The notes below the pieces were generated by a model, which did not search any database, had not been told where the DNA came from, and worked only from the letters and a program-made list of their open reading frames with translations. From Anastrepha obliqua (taxonomy: Eukaryota > Arthropoda > Insecta > Diptera > Tephritidae): a stretch of DNA of 64,000 bases. The position numbers and the translations under genes were made by a program. The stretch lies in assembly GCF_027943255.1 (NCBI RefSeq), contig NC_072893.1, positions 126,355,784-126,419,783 of the forward strand, given 5' to 3'. Positions 12,530 through 26,700 of this stretch are shown piece after piece (positions within the stretch are counted from its first letter, which is position 1; every line of letters starts with the position of its first letter).

Positions 12530-13510
12530 CATCGACAAACTCTACTTTAAGGAGGAGGCGGACAATGCAAAACTAGACTAGAATAAGGTGCTGCATACTT
12601 CAGATATGATCTATTACTCATGGACTTCCACGACAGGGAAATTGCAGCCAGTTCTGCAATCAGGCTCCGAGGTTCTGGCTGCTGAAGCCCGGAAAACTAG
12701 GAAGTATTCCTTCGCAGGATTCTAGAAAAATGTTTGGAGTAAAGGTTTCTTCTAAAAAAGAGGTAAAACAAATCATGAAAATGCCTTAGTCAATTATTAC
12801 GATGGTTCTAAAAGGGCTTTGGGGAGGATCTATGCTTTTATGCTGAAAGCTTCTTTCATGTTCCGATTCTCTACCATCTACCCAGTGATAGTACTAGGGA
12901 CTGAGGGGGTAGGTAAAGTACTGAAAAAAACTGCAGAGGAGTCCAAACCGGCAAATTCCAAACCGGGCAATTCCAAATTCAATATTGAGCTTGATGGCTG
13001 AATCAAAATACCTATGGGTGAGAGGGCTCCTGGTCTCCTGACCAACAGAAACCTATGCGGTGACGAGTGCGCTGGAAAATTACTCAAAACAAGTGTCTTA
13101 AAGAATGCAAAGTAGTAGCGCTGCCCTACCAAGTGTGAATAATTAGGAGAGAGCTACATTCGAAATCCAAATGACTTGCTGAAGACGGGTAGAATAAGAT
13201 ACGCATCTGTGAATTTTCGAAACAATTTTAGTTCAACTACAAAAAGTCAAATGCAAGGAACTGCTAAGAAGGTCCAGAAGCGAAATTTTTAGACTAACAG
13301 CCATTCTTATGAGACATTGACTCTTCCGCGAGCTTGTAAAATCACAGCTCTCTCGTTGGCTCAGCTGCAAAATTTAAACCAGTAGAAAAACTGTAATTGA
13401 CTATTTCTGGGAGTGTTCAAACTTGGGGTGCAATAGCCACTAGAAAACAGCTGCTTATCCAAGAAGCTTCTAAGTAATAGCTGCAAGAATTTCTTGATTG
13501 TGTACAAATT
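12530..13510 (+). mobile_element. Non-LTR retrotransposon relic with RNase H traces
   Basis: Around 12797 the frame reads YYDGSKRALG, the first catalytic block of LINE RNase H (YTDGSK). Downstream, near 13040, NLCGDECAG resembles the GNE.ADE.A block. Near 13260 LRRSRSEIFRLTAILMRH resembles the linker that ends in a TGH, and near 13405 YFWECSN resembles the H.LC.CP block. The order and spacing fit one LINE 3' half, but stops and frameshifts separate every block. Confidence 0.6.
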
Positions 13511-14510
13511 GATTTATTGAGAAGTCTAAGTGGTTTGAGATAACCGTGAAACGTGGGAATATAACAAAGTGGATGATTGGCAACAAAGACCTTATATGAG
13601 AGCTAATCAAAATGAAGCTTACCGCGCTAATTGGGTCTTTAGCTAGACACTCGGGCGACACTGCTAACACCGCCGACTCCTCTACTACCTTATTCTCATA
13701 TCTTCTCCGAGGTCTTCAGTGGCGTGACAAGCTCGGTCTGACTTATCGTAGTTTTATAGTCCTCTTTCTCCGTTTATTTTGTTGTCCTCTTGAAATTCAT
13801 CCATCAGTTAAATCTTGATCTTAATGTACAATTAAGTGTTTTGAATTAACGAAAACGGCATAGTTATTGCTTAGATATTTTATATCGACTTTCTTAATCA
13901 ACTCAACTTCGACAAAGAAGAAGGGGCCGCCTGCTAAAGGGAGCAGAAACGCTCATTGTATGGTTTGGGGAGTTGGTATTATATTGTATACTAGAAGTTT
14001 GGGTCAATTGAATATATTATCACCTCTTAATAAAAATTATAAACAAATGTCTGATCGACATTTCCACTAAATATTTTTTGCCTCCTCTTTGCAGATTTTT
14101 ACGAAGGATCTCAGTCATTCCATACTACAAACGAAACGACTCGTTAGCTGACGCTGGAAAAATCAACTCACGCAAAACATATTGAATTATAGAAAATATA
14201 ATTGCTAATAAATATATTTAAATATTAAAAAAAAAAAACCATTACTATATAAAAATGTAAATTCACTGTCTTGAAGCAGAAGCGAAAGGGAGTTTGCGAA
14301 ATGCCTATGAAAAAGTAGTACTACAACCAAAATGATAATCTAGTCGCAAGAGCCAAGCAGGAACTGGTTTCCTGTTTAACTGCTTGTCCAAGCACTGTGC
14401 TATTCAAGCACGCACGCGCTAACTCGCACGCTCACCAGCTTTAGCTTTAGATGAAGAAATAAAACCAACAGCGTATTTCCATTGTAAATAAATAAATAAA
14501 TAAATGAATA
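13511..14510. other. Non-coding stretch upstream of norpA exon 1
   Basis: This is likely promoter-proximal or 5' untranslated sequence of norpA, but no non-coding first exon could be fixed. It includes poly-A/T tracts around 14200-14240 and an AAATAAATAAAT run at 14487-14510. Confidence 0.4.
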
Positions 14511-14511
14511 A

Positions 14512-14580
14512 ATATATAAAGTAAAAAGCCTACGTATATTAATCGTTGTTAGTTGAGCGTTAAACCGGAAGCCATACACA
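14512..14580 (+). promoter_or_regulatory. norpA: Candidate core promoter and 5' leader of norpA
   Basis: A TATATAAA box lies at 14512-14519, with an initiator-like GTTAGTTG about 30 bases further on (near 14546). The sequence before the ATG, CATACACAATG, is an acceptable fly start context. The spacing fits a TATA/Inr promoter with a leader of about 30 bases. TATA-like words are common in this AT-rich DNA, so an upstream untranslated exon remains possible. Confidence 0.3.
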
Positions 14581-14760
14581 ATGACAAAAAAGTACGAATT
14601 CGATTGGATTATACCCGTGCCGGAGGAACTGACCACTGGCTGCGTTTTCGATCGCTGGTTTGAGAATGAAAAGGAAACGAAAGAGAATGACTTCGAGAAG
14701 GATGCCCTGTTCAAAGTGGACGAATATGGATTCTTTTTGTATTGGAAAAGCGATGGAAGG
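14581..14760 (+). CDS. norpA: norpA exon 1 (residues 1-60)
   Basis: It starts [14 protein letters not shown] and ends in YWKSDGR, the N-terminal half of the PH domain. The donor is AGG|GTGAGT, phase 0. This is the first in-frame ATG, and the sequence before it loses any match to the family, so the start is secure. Confidence 0.97.
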
Positions 14761-17700
14761 GTGAGTTTTTTAGCTAAATATGAAATATGACACTTTTTAT
14801 GTACATGAGGGGTGTTCTAAGATTAGTGTTGGTGCATAAAATAGAAATAAGTATAATATATTGTAAATATTATAAATATTTTAAATACCGCACTAAGTCA
14901 AATATTTACCTATTTAGTAATAGATAATCTTTGAAGATGGTAACTTATTAGATTTCTACAAAAAAAACACCAAAAAACTTAAATACATAGCTTAAATTCT
15001 GCCCGAAGTCTATATTTACTATTAAAGTATGATAATTGAAAACTTTTAGAAATGGAAATCGAAATTAATTAATTTTCTACTTACAGAAAGCAAAAACAAC
15101 AAAAAAAAATAAAAATAGGACTATGAATAAGTTCGTGCGGTTTTTTTCGAAATTTGAAACTTTATTGACGTAAAATGGTTACAAATTTAATATTCAAAGT
15201 ATTGTCCATCGCTTACTACTACTTTTTCCCATCGTTCTGGCAATTCACGGATTCCCTTTGTGAAAAATTCGGTCGGTTTTGCCGCAATCCACGAATCGAT
15301 CCATTTTTTGACTTCATCGTAATTACGGAAGTGCTGGTCAGCCAGGCCATGTTGCATCGATCGGAAGAGATAGTAATCGGATGGCGCAAGGTCTGGACTA
15401 TACGGCGGGTGGGGTAGGACATCCCATTTGAGCGTTTCTAAGTATGTTTTGACCACTTGTGCAACATGTGGCCGAGCATTGTCATGTTGCAAAATAACTT
15501 TGTCGTGTCTATCGGCGTATTGCGGCCGTTTTTCTCGCAGTGCTCGGCTCAAACGCATCAATTGTCGTCGGTAGACATCCCCCGTAATCGTTTCATTCGG
15601 TTTCAGTAGCTCATAATACACAACACCCAGCTGGTCCCACCAGATACACAGCATAACCTTCAGGCCATGAATATTCTGCGCCGACGTCGATGTTGAAGCA
15701 TGGCCAGGGTATCCATACGTTGCCCGACGTTTTGGATTGTCGTAATGGACCCACTTTTCATCGCCAGTCACAATTCGATGCAAAAAACCCTTTCTTTTGT
15801 GCCGTTGAAGCAGTTGTTCGCATGCCATAAAACGGCGTTCAACGTCTCTTGGCTTCAATTCATACGGCACCCAATGGCCTACCTTTCGGATCATTCCCAT
15901 GGCTTTTAAACGTTTGGAAATGGTTAATTGATCAACTCCCAAAGTTTTTGCAACCTCTTCTTGCGTTTGAGCCGGATCTTGATTGAGCAATTCCTCCAAT
16001 TCGGTATCCATGAACTTTGGCGGCGCACCCTCGCGTTCTTCGTCTTCCAAGCCAAAATCACCACTTTTAAAGCGTGCAAAACCACGTTCGCTCAGCTAGA
16101 GCATGCTCACCATAAACTTCCACCAAGATACGATGACTTTCGGCTGCTTTTTTCTTCATATTAAAGAATTCCCCGCAAAAACACATTATTTGGCACGAAA
16201 TTCGACATTTTCAAGTGTGGTAAAAATATTGTTGTTTACGCTTCAAATAAAAAACTTATACTGACGTTTGTGCCTTACGACAGTAGCTCTCCAATGAATG
16301 TTTGGAAATGTGGATCGATGGAATAATAATCAAGTTACGCCATCAGTTGTAAAACCGCACGAACTTATTCATAGTCCTATTAAATAAATACTCCAAATTC
16401 TGCACTAAGTCTAATATTTATAATTAAAGTAATTGAAAGTCTTTGAAAATGGAATTTTGTTAACTTTCTACTTTCGAAACAAACTAAAAAGCATACGGAA
16501 AAATTAACTAACTTTTTACATTTCTTTTTAAATCAAACTTTTACACCAAAGGCGTACCAGTTGCCGATGCCTAAAGCTGACAATATGAAAATTTAAACTT
16601 CTCAGAATACGTAGGTCGGCAGTGAATTTACATATGGTGTACCTTTTCTCAGGACCTTTTTAAAAAATTAGTAATTTTTTATTTACCCAATTAATTAAAA
16701 AAAAATGTATATAAAAACTTTTTCAAACTTTTACGCTCAAATGAATTTAATAAACCTGCATCTAAAAATCAGAAAAAAGTGAATTAAAGGCCTCTATTTT
16801 TTATTAAAAAATAAACGCATAAAATACTTGTTGTACAATATTTTTTATACCACAATTCGAAAAACAAACTATTCTCTAGAATAAAAAAAAACACATCTAA
16901 AAATAAAAAAAAAATTTAAATAAAAAAGATAAAAAAAAAAAAATTTAAACACGTCTAAAAATCGGAAGAAAAAAAATTCAATTTAAAAATTCAAGTTACA
17001 AAATTTAAATTAAAATTTTTTTTTTGTGCTTTTTAATTTTCAAATTTGGTTTAAATTTAAGAATAAATTTTTTTTAATTTTAATTTTTACATTTAAATTT
17101 TTAAATTGAATTTTTTTTTACTGATTTAGATGTGCTTGTTTTTTTAATTTTGGAAAAAAAAGTTGTATAAATTTTAAAAATAAAAAATTAAATGTAAAAC
17201 TTTTAATTTAATTTTAATTAAAAAAAAAAAATTAAGTGAAAAATCTACCTATCAAATATTTAGAAGGAATAAAATTTTTTTTATTTTGTCATTCTATTAT
17301 AACGATAACTTCATACAGAATAACACCTCCTAAAAACATTTATTTACAAATTCTATTTTTATTCATTTTTCATTGCCCTAAATTTAAACGCAACCACTCA
17401 GGAAGGAGACGTCATCGAATTGTGTCAAGTAAGCGACATAAGAGCGGGCGGTGTACCGAAGGTGAGTAAAGGAATTTATATTATTAATAATAAAAACGAA
17501 TAAATAAAAATTTAAGGTTGATATTGATTTATAAAACATAATAATTTATGTAAGAAGTACAATTGGAGATAACGAAATAATTTTTTCATGCATTGGAGCA
17601 CTGAAATTAATTTGGTTGCACTCGATTTGATGTATTATAGTTGATATTCACACCAATTACCGTTCAACTCCACGTCTTGCTGCTTCTGCTAAGTTATTAG

Positions 17701-20700
17701 TTTATTTGTTGCCTCACCTGCAGCTGCAGTCCTCATTCAACCAAAACCCAAAAGTCACATAAACAATACCACAATTGACGCGCTACAACCGCAAAAGCCA
17801 AAGCAACCACAGAGCTTCAACGCACACACACCTTTCACTAAGCGAATTCATCTCCTTTGCACTTCACACGCCGCTAATTTCTGCTCTACGACTACTCGTA
17901 TATGCAAATTGGGCTCACGCTCGCTCTATACCCCAACCACATAGCATTGCCAACACTTACTTTGCCTCTTTGCTACCCGAAACCACCACAAAATTTACTT
18001 CCTTTGCAACCATTCAACAGCATACGCGGCTTCCATTAAAGTGAGGATCCACTGCGTATACGTAACGTGTGAATGCTGTAGCACTGTTTGTGTGGGTGAG
18101 AGCATGAGTGAGCGTGCATGCACATAAATATGAATGTGTATGTGAGTGTCTGTTGGTTGGTAGGTTACGTATACGCACCGTGACACATAGCCAGGTCAGT
18201 TGTGGCATTTCATGGGATTAAAGCTATCTAGTTGGATATGTGTTTGTATGCTTGTTTGCTGTATGTATGTGCATATGCATGTGTGGCTGTCAGTGTCAAG
18301 CAACCACAATCATAATTCATTTTTGTGATTGTTGTACGAACACTTTGTTGTTATTGTAATTGTGGTGTGCTACCTTGCTCTACTGGTAGTTGTAGTTGAG
18401 GCAGCAGCGGCAATTTGTTGCCACTACAATTACCGGCAGCAGCCTGTGTTGAATTGTCGCATTGGAGGCGGGCAGGGGAGGTAGTGAAGCTAGAGAGTTT
18501 TGAGTTGTGTAAAAAGCAACAAATAGGAAAACCAAGCACAAAACTTAAAAGAGAACGAAGGAAAAGGTATGAAAAATTTAAGAAATTCAAGCGACCAAGT
18601 AGATGAGTAAAAAAATATAGAAATTTACTGGGTCAAAAAGTGAAATGAATTTAAATGTTCTTGTACAAGTGGAATTTTATTTTAGCGGTTGAAAGGTCAG
18701 AAATTAACAAACAAAAATACAAACCAGCACAACAACGCCTATTCTAGCCCAGTAGGACTGCAAATAAACTAAACCAAACCAATAGTATGCAGGCTGTTAA
18801 ACGTTGATACATTAAATATGTATATTCATGAAATTACCGCATAACCGCAAGAGCCACAGAAGAGTTGAAAAATGCATTCACGAAAAATTTAATAAATTTT
18901 ACCAAGCCACGCACACCTACAAATCTGTATTCACACGCAGTGGTTGTCCAAATAATTTTTCCAAATCACTCCCACCTAAAATAAACAAATTTTAACATAT
19001 GTTATTTTCGTAAAAATTCGACTGCAGTGCTTATTAAATGTACATATAAGTGTACATATATGTATGCATATCGTATCAATTAGTAGATTAAATTTAAATG
19101 TGCGCAGAAACTACAATTGTAAACAAATAAGATCAATGAGGTGTTAATGTATCAATAAAATGTTGAAATATGCCAAAAATTGGCCATAATGATGAGTGAT
19201 TGATAATGTAATTAATGAGCTGAAATTTAATTTAAACGGTAAATGGAACAATGGCGTGCAAAAAGAGGAAAAAGTTAATTAATAACAGAGCACAAATGAT
19301 TGAATGAAAAATGCTAGTGAAATACTGAAAAATCTCAGTGAAAAAAAACAATAGGTCACCAAGAATTACAACAAATGAAATGGCAAGGCACTTCTAGTGT
19401 TCTTAGGCACCTACTGATTTTTCCATTAGAAAACTGGACATGTTTCACAACAAAAGCACTAGGAATATTTTGGGGTTCAGGCATCAAGTTTAGTTCACAG
19501 TAACTTTAAAAATTCAGCTCAGCAAAAACCAAACAAAAAAGAAAAATGGAATAAACCATGAACACTTTCGGCGATTATTTTTCGCAAGTTCTGCCACAAA
19601 TAAGACAAGACAAGAATGCATCGACGAACTAAAGCTATTACATGGCGAGAAAGTATCAGTATTTTCTTTTAATTATTTTATAAATGATGAATGAATTATG
19701 AATGATTATGAACTATGACAAGACTATCAACCCCATATGGCCAGCTTATGCAAAATCTTAAGAGCATTTCCGATGATTGTGGAGCTCTGATGGAGCTTCC
19801 TCGGAGTTCTTAGTTTCAGAGATTGCGGCAAATACTGTTTTGAGTGCGATGTGCCAAAAAAGACCCTGATATAAAAACAGCGAAACAAAAATACAAAAAA
19901 GAAATAAACAAAAACAACAAGAACAAAACTAACGGGCATGTACAATGAGCCAAAAATCAAAATAGAAGCGAAAACAAAAACCACAACAAAAAGAACAATT
20001 TAACCGGCATGTGCAATGAGCAAAGAATAAAAAAAGAACAAAATTTAACAAAAACAACAACAAAAATTTCCCGGGATGTGCAATGAGCAAATAATCAAAA
20101 CAAAACATAAATAAAAATAAACAAAAACAGCAAACAAAAAATTTACCGGGATGTGCAATGAGCAAAGAATCACAACAAAAACAAAAACAACAACAAAAAT
20201 TTTACCGGGATGTGTAATCAGCAGAAAATAAATAAAAATAAAGCAAACAGCAAAAAAAATTTACCGGGATGTGCAATGAGCAAAGATAAAAAAAAATGTT
20301 ATCACCGTAGTAGGTCTGGAAACAGATAGAAGTCGCAAGGGGTCAAATCGGGTGACTGCAGTGGATGCTCCAACAATTCGAGCTTTTATTCATGGACTTT
20401 AACCATCGTCAAAATTCCCTTGTGACACAGAGCATTCTCCTGATGAAAAATATAGTTTTTCTTTTGCAAACTTTTAATTTTTTTTTAATTTTCTTCAACT
20501 GGTCTAAAAGGTTACCGTAATATTCAGAATTTATTCGTTTACCAACTTGCAAGTAATCCATAAACAAAATTCCTTTCGAATCTCAAAAAACTGATGCTAA
20601 CACCTTCTTGGCCTCATTGCACGGTACTTGATTGTTTCCATTGTAGAAAATACTGTGTCGCGTCGATACTAAATGGCATGTAAATAAGGAATGAATTGAC

Positions 20701-23700
20701 ATATTTAAGTTAAAATTGACATACGTTCACATGAAGACTGACCAACATAACAAAAAATATTTTGGCTAGAAGCAACGCCCTCTATTATCGAACCGCAAAG
20801 CTTATTGAACAACCTAGTATCCGTAAATATTGTTCAAAAGCTATAGGCATTCATTGGCTGCACTTTTCGTGGTTCTAATCAGGATATTTCGGGAGACAAA
20901 GTTTTATAACATTTTTGCAAGCTATGGCGCCAAAAAAGTTTCTACCACCACGGGAGTTTTGATATACTCAACCGATGCTATCGCTCAGCAAAGGTATTTT
21001 CTACATCCGACAAGTTGACTTTGAATTTTTTGGACAGTGTAAGACTGCCCATGAGTAGCAGAAAGCGTACTCTTATATTGAAGGATTTTGTGTCTTCGGT
21101 AACCCCCGCTAAAATTTTCCGATAAATATATTCACAGAATATTTTACTCTTTAATTGCTCTATATAAAATAATTTGTTGGACTTTTCTAGACTAGAATTT
21201 TTTTTTGTTTGCTTTTTTCCCCTTGTTTTTTGGCGGGTGAGGTTTACCATACCTAATGCATAATCAGAGCTACCGTCAAAGAACTGGTATGTCCTGAGAC
21301 TAAAAAACTCACCCTCGTTTGGAATCGTCAACATTATTAATAACATTTCTATCAGCAATTGAGCTATACCACTTTCTACACGCAATATAAAGACTTGGAA
21401 ACTACACAAAAAGTAACTAGATGTGCCATTCGCTCTATAGTAACCGTTTGCTCTATAGTAACGGTATATTCATCATGACGTTTCAGTATTATATTATCGC
21501 CTTTGTCTATACCAACCAAAAAACAACTAAATGTTTTGTACTGCATAATTTAACTTCTAAAAAGTTTCACAAAACTGATAAAACAAAAACAAAAAAACGA
21601 AATGCCTCTAGCACCACTCAACTACACCAAACAAGTTTTCCTTTTATCACCTTTAGCTAAACCTTGAATGTAGTACTCGCAAATTCTAATTTTATTGAAA
21701 AGAAAAAATATATTTTGTTTTTATTCCCACTGCTGAATGAGTTTACAATTTGAAACCGAAGCCCTCTCTGAAAAAAATAACACCCAAACGCAAGTGTACC
21801 ACTACCGTCACGGTGCCCTAGTTAACATTTTAATATATTTTTAATGCAGGGCGACCCAAAAGCGCTAACGAAAGCTACGCACACCAAGTGAACAAATAAT
21901 GCATTAAAATTGCATTTCATATCATTTGACTTGCAAAAGGCGGCACAGAAGAAAGCTGATGAAAAATTAAAAGAGCTGAAGAACGGCAGGGACAGAAAGT
22001 GAAAAAGATGGTGGTTGAATTGCAAAGGGTAACTAGTTCGCAAAAAAAAAACAAAAAGAGTTTGGTAAACGATACGTGTGTGTGTGTATGAGGTGTGGTT
22101 AGCAGAGCAAATGGTGAATTAATGAATAGCGAATGAACTGCAAGGCGAACAGAGTCATATACCCGTACAGATGGCAGGTGAAGTAAGATTGTGGAGGATA
22201 GTGAACGGAAGGAGGAGAGGGAAATTAAAGGCAGTTGGTGGCAGAGGAAGGAATTGAAAGCAGCTGCCGTAAATTTATCAATGACTGAACTTGAGTAAGA
22301 CTGACTAACTAGCCTATTGGATGACTGAATGATTGTCTCCCTGGTTGCTTGCATAAATTCGCTAGGCTACTATTGCTAGAATTGTATGCTGATTTCGAGT
22401 GATTACCTAGGATGCTGCACAGTTAGAAGCCAGAGTAGGTGCTGTGTATCATTTCGTATGGATCAGGAAAGAATGCGCTCTGAGTATGTAGAGTTGCAGG
22501 TAAGCAACTCAACCGCATTCCCATCATATAATTAAAAATGATTCCACTGAATTGCAGTCATCTCATTAAGATGAGCAAATGCAGCAAAGAGAAAGTTGGA
22601 GTATGCTAAACTACTGAAGAACATATTTAGATGGATGTTATATTTATTTTGTATGGCAGCGTATGCCAGGCAGGCGTAATGAGCGTGAACATTGTTGTGC
22701 ATTAATCATTAGGGAGCAAAGCACAATGTAACGCAAGTTAGAGAGACAGAAATACTTTTCAGAAAAGTAAAGGAAGAATAACATCAACAAGGTGAAACAT
22801 GAAAAGAGTGCAAAGCACCAACAAAACAAAAAATAAGATATGTACAAAAAATAATAATAAAAAAAAAAATAAAAAAAAAGTAAGACAAACGTCGTTGAAA
22901 AAAGTCAACATTGTAGAGCGTAAAAATGCAAAGTCCTTCAACGTTATTCATTTGTGCCTTTGTATGCGAGTGACATTACAATTACATACGCGCACATACT
23001 CACAACAGAGCAAAGTGAGCCATTTTCCGCTACATTGAGGAAAACCTGAAGTGTAGTGCAATTCACTTTGACACCAGTTGAAAAAGCAGAAATATAAGAG
23101 TTACCTCATTGAGGGGAAATTAAAGCACTGAAGGCGAGAGGAAGGGCGAAAAAGATAGCGTCTAGCGCATATTAAAGCGTGGAGCAGTTAGTGAAAAAGT
23201 GGCAAATTACTACAAGGTTACGTTAAAATGGAGAGACGGAATAAAAAATTAACAACTAACTCAAAAATAATTATAAATATATGGGTTTGTGTTCACAATA
23301 AATGCCGCGCGACATACTGCAAAGTCTTAAATTTTTTTTTATCTATTTGCTTTTATTTTCCTTAAGTTTTACCTACTTGAAATTTCAAAGTTTAAAAAAA
23401 ATAAAAATTTAAAAAACTCTGCACCTCTTTAATTAAAATTTTAGAAAAATTGAAGTTTGGTGTAACTTTTGGATGCCACTTTTAAAAGCTACTGTAGAAA
23501 ACGTATCTCTACAACAGCAACAAACAATATCGTGCTTAGTCGGTGCATATGGCGGCTTAGATTGCTTCCATGGTTTGCACTTCGACCTTGTCGTCTTTTG
23601 TGCCCTATAGAGCGAAATTCGTTCAAATTGGCTTAAATTCGCGCAGATTTTTGAAAATTTTATTTTGCTGACAAACTTCAACAATTTTTTCACATACAAA

Positions 23701-26700
23701 AATCTGACCATTCATTTTTGTTGAAGAAAGTGCATAACACAGCGAAAAAAAATTCCAAGAATCGACACGAGTTTTTCAAAAGTAACTCTTTGGCGAAATA
23801 CTGACTTACCACATTAGAGCTTGGATCGCAGTTAACGGTCCACTAAAGCCTGCGGTATGGGATCGCCAGGTAAAGACATGTTATGTATGGGAGTGCAACT
23901 GTATTCTTGAATATCAGTCAAGTTAGTGGGGCTTTAAATAAAAAAAAAATGCTTGCAATCAGAGAAAAGAATGCCAATAGCCACTAGGCAGTACCAGCCA
24001 GGCATTTGTCTCTCCTGGAATGTCCCAGATTAATATCCGCTCAAGCAATGCCCCTTCAGCAGCATTTTTCACAAATGTATCTAAAAAATGTTACGCTATT
24101 ACAGCAACCAAAAAGTTTCAGCCGATTGAAAGTTTAAAATCTCTTATAAGATTTGAGGGCTGAGCAGTGGCCCCAGTCGATTCTGCACTGTTTGTGTGTA
24201 TGGCCATTGGTGCAAAGAAGCTCTCTAATTAGCTGGAGACTCCAAGCTTAGCCAATTTTGACTTTAGGTAATGTTTCATAAAAAAGATTAACTTGATTAG
24301 GAACAGAGTGAAGAACTAAGCGTAAGGGGGGTGAGGTGGCACCAAACTATGGGGCTACGGCAGGCGAAATCTTTACTGGGGGTACAACCAAAAGAGGTTT
24401 AAAAAACTCATAACTCTCCCAAAGCATAATCTGAGAATGCGCACGGGTATTCTACCAAGTCATTAGTATATGATTGAGATATGGTCCATTGATTTTTATT
24501 GTTTCTGCCACCAATCTTAGGACACTCCAATGCATCTTCTCCTTGGCTGCAGCGCTATAGCGCGAAGAAGGTTGAGATAGCTCGGAAATTTGCAGCCAGA
24601 AGGAAAACGCATACGACCAGTCCAACGCAGCTCTTTCTTAAGTTTAGTAAGGGATCTGGGTCTGGATGAAGTATTACGATGAGTATAGGGCACAAATGAT
24701 CATGAGGTGAAAGTAATTTAATCTGATAAACAACAAGATCGGAATGCTTAAGAGTTTTAAAAGGATGGAGTTGGTATTCAATCGCATTGAAACTTTCCGA
24801 TCTTTGATTGTGCACATTTTGAAGCCGCTTGTGGTACCTAAATTTGGTTTATAGCCATTTTAGTGTACGTATGTAGTTTTTTAGACTTATTCCCTGCTTC
24901 ATTTTCGTGCACTTACATACTTTCTTGTGTTTATTCGTACTTTTACACCAGCGTGCGTACATGCATTTGCACTTATTTTCACTTTTTCATTAGCTACCTT
25001 TTCTGTCTGTCACATGCTGTCACTTCACGTCGCTGTTGTTATGTGTGACAATTAAAAAAAACGTATTTGCCATTTTGTTTCCATTTATGCGCATTTCAAG
25101 CTGTCACACTCGGCAAGGAGCAAGCTGCGTGACAGCAAATAAACAAGTTGTACCATCCACGCTCCACCCCAACACAACCAATAAAACAAAACGCGATCAA
25201 GTGACATAGAAATGTGTGAAATGAAAGTAAAAATCCACAGATAAAATAGCAAAGAAACAGAAATATGAGAGAAATCCAGAAAAAAGTCACAATGTTTACG
25301 GAAGAAATCCAATGGGAAAGCTTCGTGGCAAACTATGCAGAGAAGAAAGATTTAGATTAAAATGTTAGCCAACAATAAAGATAAGAACGTTGACAAAAAT
25401 AACTACCAGCTTGAAAAATTGTAAACGGGCAACAAAAATAAGCAGTACTTTGCCAGTGCGCAATCAGTATAAGGCACGTATGGCGCTGCGGGGCGTATAC
25501 GTAACCTAGAACTAGTGCAGAGCAGAACTGCTACGGTCGCTAGCGGGTGGTGACAGCGTATGACTGACATATTACGACAAATATTCGCATAGAATAATGC
25601 ATGTATTATAAATTTGTACACAGTTACTTACGCTTACATACATACACACGTTATTATTTGCACCCGTACGAGTACGAGTACTTTCATAAGTATGAGTAGG
25701 TACCCTCACAAGCACTATAAACTTGTGTGCTCATATTTACAACTTCTATGTACATATAAGTAAGTATACTATGTCGTGCTACAATTCTTACAAATACGAC
25801 TGAGTTCTCATTGGCGTCAACTGTTGTAACTCATAAGCTGCAAATTGCAAATTTGTTGAAACAACCATTTTTGTCTACCCCATGGACGGAAGTTTTAGTC
25901 GGAAATTTTCTTTGCTAAAATTTCCGTTGAAAAGCACGCATTGCTACTTCAATTAATTAAATTGCTCGTGTGCTAAGGTAAGCACATTTTGATCGTCATA
26001 GGTACATATCTCCAATGCGTGAATGTGTGATTTGCACATAGTTGGATTTCTAAGAGAAAGCAAATGCAATTGCAGCTAATGAAGAAAGTGAGCAATTAAA
26101 TTTGTGTTTCTCAAATGAGATAGAGAAATAAATTGCAATTAAATTTTGTTAAATGGGATTAGTTTATTTCGCCGCTTTGACTCAATCCGAAGTACTCGCA
26201 CAAAGCTAAGGTGATCATTAGCGTTTGCATAGTCAAAAGCAGGTACTTGACAATGCTCACTTTACGGTTACAAGTCACACAAGTAGCAACAAAAAATAAT
26301 ATCAGAAAAATATTATAAAAATGTAGCTCAGACTACCACAAAAACCATATAAAGCAAAGTTTGAAACTTTGCACAAAATTTGTAAAAATTTCGACAAATT
26401 TCCACCAAAATCTCTAACGTTTTACTCAGAATTGTTAGAAAATTTTCGTGTATGCAATTTTTTAGCTCATTCAATTTTTAGAAAAATTTCAGGTATGCAA
26501 ATTTATAGATCCCAGATTTTTTATTTCACAAAGTGCAAGTTTCAAGTACATTAAAATTCATACCGATTTTTGACAATTTTCTTCTTCGCGGATGGGAGCA
26601 TTTTTCCATATAACGCCTGCTTCAAATTTTTTTTTATATGAAGGGAAATTTCCTATATTGCCGGCAGGATAAATTGAAATGATATGAAATTTTTCCAAAA

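Larger units (their letters stand above)
14761..17401 (+). other. norpA: norpA intron 1
   Basis: 2.6 kb, phase 0. It contains a nearly complete antisense mariner (15118-16377), an A/T-rich inverted repeat (16949-17136) and otherwise low-complexity AT sequence. It ends in CACTCAG. Confidence 0.9.

Noticed and set aside
19925..20290. CRISPR-like array
   Set aside because: Regular repeats and spacers are only superficially similar; spacers are A-rich low complexity and the DNA is eukaryotic.
20978..21409. Minus-strand frame of 143 codons
   Set aside because: No recognisable domain and biased composition; not supported as a gene.
21917..22354. Minus-strand frame of 145 codons (Ser/Leu/Phe-rich)
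   Set aside because: Low-complexity hydrophobic composition, no domain, no splice context, inside norpA intron 2.
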